DNA of 64,000 bases from Isoetes taiwanensis. Taxonomy: Eukaryota; Streptophyta; Lycopodiopsida; Isoetales; Isoetaceae. Both the position numbers and the translations under genes were made by a program. Shown here piece by piece: positions 59,008 through 64,000 of this stretch (position 1 is the stretch's first letter; each line of letters begins with the position of its first letter). The DNA is taken from assembly GCA_021234155.1 (NCBI GenBank), contig JAJEKV010000002.1, positions 31,919,645 to 31,983,644 of the forward strand, in the 5' to 3' direction. The notes under the pieces are model-generated. The model made no database searches. It was not told the DNA's origin and was given only the letters and a program-made list of their open reading frames with translations.

Positions 59008-61038
59008 TCAACTCAGTACATTGTTAAGTATAAAAAAATCATCTAATGCATCATCTGATAATAATGCATTAACTCCCCCCAACTCCTCCACCTCCTTCAC
59101 ACCCATTGTGTTCAAACCTCCATCCCGATGTTCCAAAACATCCAATATATATGCCCCAATCTGACCACCTGGTAGATCAAAAAAACCAGCAAGTGTATGA
59201 GTCTGTAAAACATGCTTAATATGTAAGCCAGTATATGCCGGACAACGAAGGAGCACATGTGCCTCATCTTCAAGTGCCCCGCTATCACATAACCTGCACA
59301 ATCGAAGTTCATGTGGGATATCACTCCACCGGCCTATCTCCACGTCCAATCTATGCGAGCTCAAGCGCATTCTACAAATAGTTAACAGAGATATCTTCAT
59401 GTAGGTACCTGGCTCCTTGTAACGTGGGATTGATGTGTCTTCTATAGAATTCCTTCTTGACCACACCTTCCCTCCAATTTACTCTGGTGACATTCTCCAT
59501 AACCCAAACCCGAATATCGTTCTTGTAGCTCTCCAGGTCCTCCATGTGCATCCCCCATCTTGCTAGCCACACCCCTATGTCTGCAAACCAGCCCTTTGTG
59601 TGTGTCTCCTCTAGGGCCAACCTAGGTAAACTATTATCTGGCATCACAAACAAGACTTTATATACATAATGGAGAGTCCTGCAAAGTGCTTCTGATTCCA
59701 AGGAAAGCATTTCACATTCCGCTAGAAGCATGTCGTATGGTGTCTGCATTTTAGTCCCAAGCTCAGCTCAAAAAAATCTTTTATGTATTTTCTCAATCTT
59801 TTTCCATCTATCCAAGGCCAGGCCTGGACCCCATACCTCACACCCATATAACGCCACAGACTGCACCAAAGCAATATATAGCCGCTTCTTCATCTCAAAA
59901 TTCCATATGTCTGCTTGCCTACATCTGCGCTGCATAGCATATAGAGCCTTAAGCCCACCATCTGCCTTATGTTCGGCCGCAATGTTCCAATTGGGGCTCT
60001 TGTCCACAACCAGGCCAAGGTACTTATAACTATCCACAAGTTCAACTGGATCCCCTTTGTAAAATACTTTTACATGGTCCACCTTCGTAGCCCCAAATAC
60101 TATTATTTTGGTCTTAGACATATTGACTCGCATACTCTTTGCATCACAGAAATCACTTAGAACATCTAAATGTTTTTGTAGGTCCACCACACTCCTAGCC
60201 AATAATACCACATCATCAGCATATAATAACAGCAGAAGAACATACCTGTGCAGAAGCATTCCAGCACCGCCATTCTGTATTACCCATTCTTCCAACTGAT
60301 CTATAAAAAGACCAAAAAGTGTAAGCGAGAGAGGGAAGCCTTGCTTAACCCCCACATTGCTCTCAACAACCTCTGCACTATTGTATGGAAAGGAAAGCTG
60401 AACCAAGACCTTATCATAAAGCCTCACGACTGCTTGTCTATACGCAGGGGGTACACCAAGCAATGCCATTCTATCCCACAAATGTGTTCTTCCCACCATG
60501 TCAAAGGCTTTCGAGAAGTCTACAAAGAGCGCATACAAAGGCTTCCGCTTCCCAATAACAGAGTCCATCATGGCTCTCATAGTAACCAAATGATTGTTGT
60601 AGATTTCTTAACCCTAAATCCTACTTGCCCTTTGGCCATCATATCATTGGTCTCAGCCCACATACTGATTTTAGTGTTAAGCATGGTTGCAAAGAGCTTA
60701 GCATAAAAACTACATATCATAATAATACGGTAGTTATTAGGGTCAGAGTCATTACCTGCCTTATGAAGAGGAACTGCCCTATTAATTTGCCAGGTGTGTG
60801 GGAAACCATCTTGTATGACAGCATTGAATAATTTCACTAGAACTTCAGCCACCTTATCTCCTGCCCACTTAAACATTTCAGCCATCAATCCTTCTGCATC
60901 AGTCGCCTTACCATTGGACATTCTTTGCAACCCACAATATACATCCTCCAACAAGAAACACAACCCCTCACCATCCATGTCATCCATCTTTGTGACAATC
61001 CCTGGTATGTGGTAAAGCTGCTCAACATGCCTCAACAA
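59008..61038 (-). pseudogene. LINE ORF2: reverse transcriptase and C-terminal zinc domain
   Basis: RT blocks in order: NGKATDAEGLMAEMFKWAG, AVPLHKAGNDSDPNNYR, then (past a frameshift near 60590) YALFVDFSKAFDMVGR, GVKQGFPLSLTLFGLFIDQL, LLYADDVVLLA with the catalytic Asp pair, and the thumb VDSYKYLGLVVDKS. The frame ends at 59768 at a stop and continues at 59749. It ends with the zinc motif LCRLCDSGALEDEAHVLLRC and PAYTGLH after another frameshift near 59400. FVDFSKAFD and YADD are intact, but the ORF as a whole is broken, so it is inactive. Confidence 0.9.
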
Positions 61039-61348
61039 TATACCAGTATCAAGTAGTGTACTTGGTTTTTGGGATGGTTTCAGTCTATTCTAGAACTTTT
61101 TTGGACATACTCCTTCTATTCTAACATTTTCAGTCTATTCTAACATACTCCTTCCTTGCTTTGACCTTTGCCTCACCCTTTGCCAATTTGAACCTTTTTC
61201 TTTGTAGCTTGCAATCTCAGTCAAACCATCCATTGTAAGACAGCCCTGCCCTTTGTTTGTTTGAAATGAAACATGTATTAGCAGCGTCTAAAATTATCTC
61301 AGTAAGAATATGACTAATATCCTTTGCATTGGCTGGCCATGAAATGAT
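61039..61348. other. Linker between endonuclease and RT frames, degraded
   Basis: It contains a repeated ttcagtctattcta and no open frame, and is the most decayed part of the LINE. Confidence 0.5.
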
Positions 61349-62254
61349 TTAAGCAAGTCGCTCACAGCATTCTTTATATGTTTGAGATTTGTCATATCTC
61401 ATGATAAGCTTAAGCGATGGCCGTAGTATATCTATGTGTGAAGGCGTACCTACAATACAAAAAGCAAGAAATAAGGGCACATGATCTGATTCAATATTGT
61501 CCATACCAATGGAGAAACTGACCACTTGCTCTGCAAAGGATGGTTTTGCCAATACATAATCTACAACACTTGCTCCCCTACATGTTAGTTCCCCTGTTCC
61601 TGGGAACCTGGCCGTACCATTGTAGATAACCAGGTTCAGACCACTGCATAATGCCAAAACATGATTGCCTTGAGGAGAAGGCCAACGTATTTTGTCCACT
61701 GATCTCCTAAACCAACCAAGTTCGGTCAATTCAGACTCATCTAACATTTCAACCCATTCTGGCTGCCCCTCCGCACTAACCATGGCTGCCTGTTTATGAG
61801 AAGTTCTTCCATTAAAGTCACCCATTAACAAGACGTCACCTGTGTCACTAAGTGCAAAAATATCTTGTTCCAACTGTGCAAAAGGATCATCCCTATCCAA
61901 TTCACCAGAGTTATACACGGGTGAGCCACGAGGTGGATAATAACACAGCAACATAGATATCCCCAAATTGCCTGGGCACAACAATCCATATACACTGAAG
62001 AGATGCCTTTGCATAAAGAACAGTAACTAAATGAACAAATTCATTCCTTACAAAACATGTGATGCCACCATAACTTTTATACCTCCACCCTTTGGGGGAC
62101 CAGACTGAGTGTACCATCGTAAAACCAGCAATGTCAAACAAGCCGGATTCTTCATGTTCTCCAGTTTCAAGAAAAAAAAAATATCGACATTAACTAATTG
62201 ATCGCCTATAGTGAGAATGTTTTCCTGCATCAGAGTGTTAATGTTCCAACACAT
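61349..62254 (-). pseudogene. LINE apurinic endonuclease domain
   Basis: The frame starts near IMCWNINTL (62254), with the catalytic Glu region in an alternate frame (about 62160). MGDFNGRTS (61830-61805), SVVDYVLA (about 61565) and IESDHVPL (about 61490) are the Asp/Asn, Asp and SDH catalytic motifs of the EEP fold. Two frameshifts near 62000-62100 break it. It nicks target DNA to prime reverse transcription. Confidence 0.88.
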
Positions 62255-62275
62255 TATCCTGGCAGTGGCACATCC

Positions 62276-63011
62276 CTATGCGGGAATATCATTAGCAACA
62301 ACATCCTCTACCACTACACGCCCCTTCCTCCAAACAGCCTTTTTCCCATTCCTCCTGGCTTCCTTCATCTTCAAAACTTCTCCTTTGTGCTCTTCATATT
62401 GCTCTTTTGTCAAGTCTTCATTCACCCTCCCGACCCTGAATGCTTCTACAACTTGAAAATTTATGCATTGCATTTTATCAGAAAAGAGAGAGAACCTTAG
62501 ACGCAGTGTTTTCTTTTGGCTCTTCTGGAATACCCACCAAACGAATGTTTAGAGATCGGTTCCGCTTCTCCTGTTCCTCCATGAAAGCTGCAAGGGTTTT
62601 ATTGCGTTGTTCCTGGGCCTCCATAAACAATGTTAATTGTTGCTGTACTAAATCCACATCTTGATTTGAAGTGGCATCCTCCTCCCCATCATCACCAGAT
62701 TCTTCTTCAGCACGTTCTTGAGCTAGCTCAGCCCGCATTTGCTCCTTAAAATCCGAGAACTCAGCCCTCAGTTGCTGCTTAAAATTGTCTAGTTCCACCT
62801 TCATCTGATCTAAGAAAGTCTGCTTGAGATCATGTATAAGAGAGTCCACCGCAAATTTCAATGCTGCTTGCATCGTGCCTTGCATGGTATCCAATAAATC
62901 CTGCTTCAGGTTATTCATTAGCATAGATTGGTAGGTAGCCATAGCTGCAGTACCGAATCCCCACTTATGATAGACATATATATAATTATATTGGAATTTT
63001 AATTCATCCAC
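62276..63011 (-). pseudogene. LINE ORF1 with coiled coil (L1 ORF1p-like)
   Basis: The first frame (63011-62478) has a long heptad-type region with many Leu/Phe, Lys and Glu (DSLIHDLKQTFLDQMKVELD, FKQQLRAEFSDFKEQMRAEL), an acidic linker, and then RNRSLNIRLVGIPEEP, the start of an RRM-like domain as in L1 ORF1p. A frameshift and apparent deletion near 62475 lead to INFQVVEAFRVGR and a basic C terminus ending at 62276. Such proteins trimerise and coat the LINE RNA. Confidence 0.7.
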
Positions 63012-64000
63012 TTTTCCGTATTACCTAAGAGGATAGACCTAAATGTTTATACTCCTTTAGGATTTTTCCCTCCTCCTATCGCGTTTGATTCTTCGGTTTT
63101 GCTGCATATTCCTCGTTCTGGTTGACTCCAGGGTTCCTTGAGGTGCTGCTACTATAGTTGACTTCGTGTCTGATGTGAGGTCGTCATCCCAAGTTGCAGA
63201 GAATGTTCCTCGATGTGGACCCTTGAGTGGAAAATGCTTCTCCTTAATGTGTTTACCTATCGTGTGGAGTGTGGTGACCGCTCAACGTCCCTATATGCAG
63301 TATGCCCTTGTAAGGTTGAAGATGTCTAATGCCATTGATCGTTTGAATAAGATCATCTAGTTGTTGCAGTTGGGCATTCTTGCATGCCTTCGAAGCTCTG
63401 AGATAGCGATCGTCAGGTAGACAGTATCATTCCTCTGCAGGTTGAATTTTTTAGCGTGGCTCCTGTTGCTTGGACTTTGCTTCGTTGCTAGATGCCTCCC
63501 TAGTGCCTGAAAGTGTGGCTGTCCCCATCACACACACCATCGCTCCCGAGTTGTCTTTGAGTAGTCTGTGGTTGTTGGCTAGGTTGGCTCCTGCATCCTT
63601 TGGATCGGGATGTTCCTCCCCTGATATGTGTCTCTTCTTCTTCCTTCACATGATCCCCTATTTTTTGAAATCAATGAAGTCATTACCATCTTCCTACTAG
63701 TGCAAGGGAGTTGCAAGGGGGGTGCACCTAATGTGCACGTATGGATCAAGAGCGTGAGCATTAAGGGTTTTTTTTTTGCTATAGTCGACCGTATACGGTC
63801 GAGTTCTCATACGGTATCACTATTCATTTGCCAGCTTTGAATGTCAAGGGAGCAAAGGCGGGAAGGAGAGAACTGTAGGTGGTCGATTTGGGCAGATTGA
63901 TCCATTTCTAAGAGAAGGAGCTAACCGTTTGCCTATTTGTGGTTCATTTAGTGGGCTTCATTCTCTTCTTTGGCAACAAGAGAGCTCAAGAACAACTCAA
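63012..64000. other. Right end, no gene recognised
   Basis: Several short plus-strand ORFs (63166-63360, 63470-63700) lack domains. An 18-bp perfect palindrome tcgaccgtatacggtcga lies at 63785-63802. Any gene would extend past the window. Confidence 0.4.

Larger units (their letters stand above)
58952..63020 (-). mobile_element. Nearly full-length LINE of the microsatellite-tailed lineage
   Basis: Minus-strand order: ORF1 (63011-62276), endonuclease (about 62254-61349), RT (61038-59768), C-terminal domain (59749-59008), 3' end with terminal hairpin and a tail of attgaa units (58952-58966). Only a handful of frameshifts separate the pieces, so this is the youngest LINE of its lineage in the window. 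No clean target duplication was found. Confidence 0.9.

Overview
The window is nuclear DNA of a land plant. Its two intact genes, an Alfin-like PHD-finger protein and a secreted class III peroxidase, belong to plant families and have short GT-AG introns. The rest is a graveyard of plant retroelements: L1-type LINEs, a second LINE lineage, and a Ty3/gypsy chromovirus. The species cannot be fixed from sequence alone. The abundance of LINEs with microsatellite tails and a C-terminal CxxC...EDExH...CP domain makes me lean towards a seed-free plant such as a fern, but that is a weak inference.

Layout. 1-6 kb: intergenic DNA with a broken minus-strand multi-CCHC zinc-knuckle (GIS2/CNBP-like) pseudogene and three copies of a small hairpin repeat. 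6-10.2 kb: a decayed plus-strand L1 LINE ending in poly(A). 10.8-14.5 kb: the genic island, with the Alfin-like gene (five exons, 246 aa) followed by the peroxidase (three exons, 321 aa) whose promoter holds two tandem duplications. 14.5-22.5 kb: LINE 3' ends, a 334-bp higher-order tandem repeat, a tRNA-like sequence and a coiled-coil coding relic. 22.5-32 kb: a tandem duplication of a unit of about 2.1 kb. Three later insertions each have an empty site preserved in the other copy: a Helitron2-like dimer, a 1.57-kb solo LTR (target duplication GTATC) and an ORF1-only LINE (target duplication of about 14 bp).

32.9-40.4 kb: a deleted Ty3/gypsy chromovirus on the minus strand with TGTTA target duplications. 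It keeps gag, RNase H, integrase and a broken chromodomain. Between its 5' LTR and gag it carries foreign-looking ORFs, and one is a clear histone H3-fold protein. 40.4-64 kb: further Helitron2-like copies, several minus-strand LINEs (one nearly full length at 58.95-63.0 kb), a canonical Helitron 3' end, a foldback element, and many local tandem repeats.

Most notable: (1) a histone H3-like ORF inside a chromodomain retrotransposon; (2) a long stem-loop near LINE 3' ends, also found inside the Helitron2-like elements, whose outer stem changes sequence but keeps pairing between copies; (3) the Helitron2-like family with asymmetric terminal inverted repeats and head-to-tail dimers. All calls come from reading the sequence; no database search was run.
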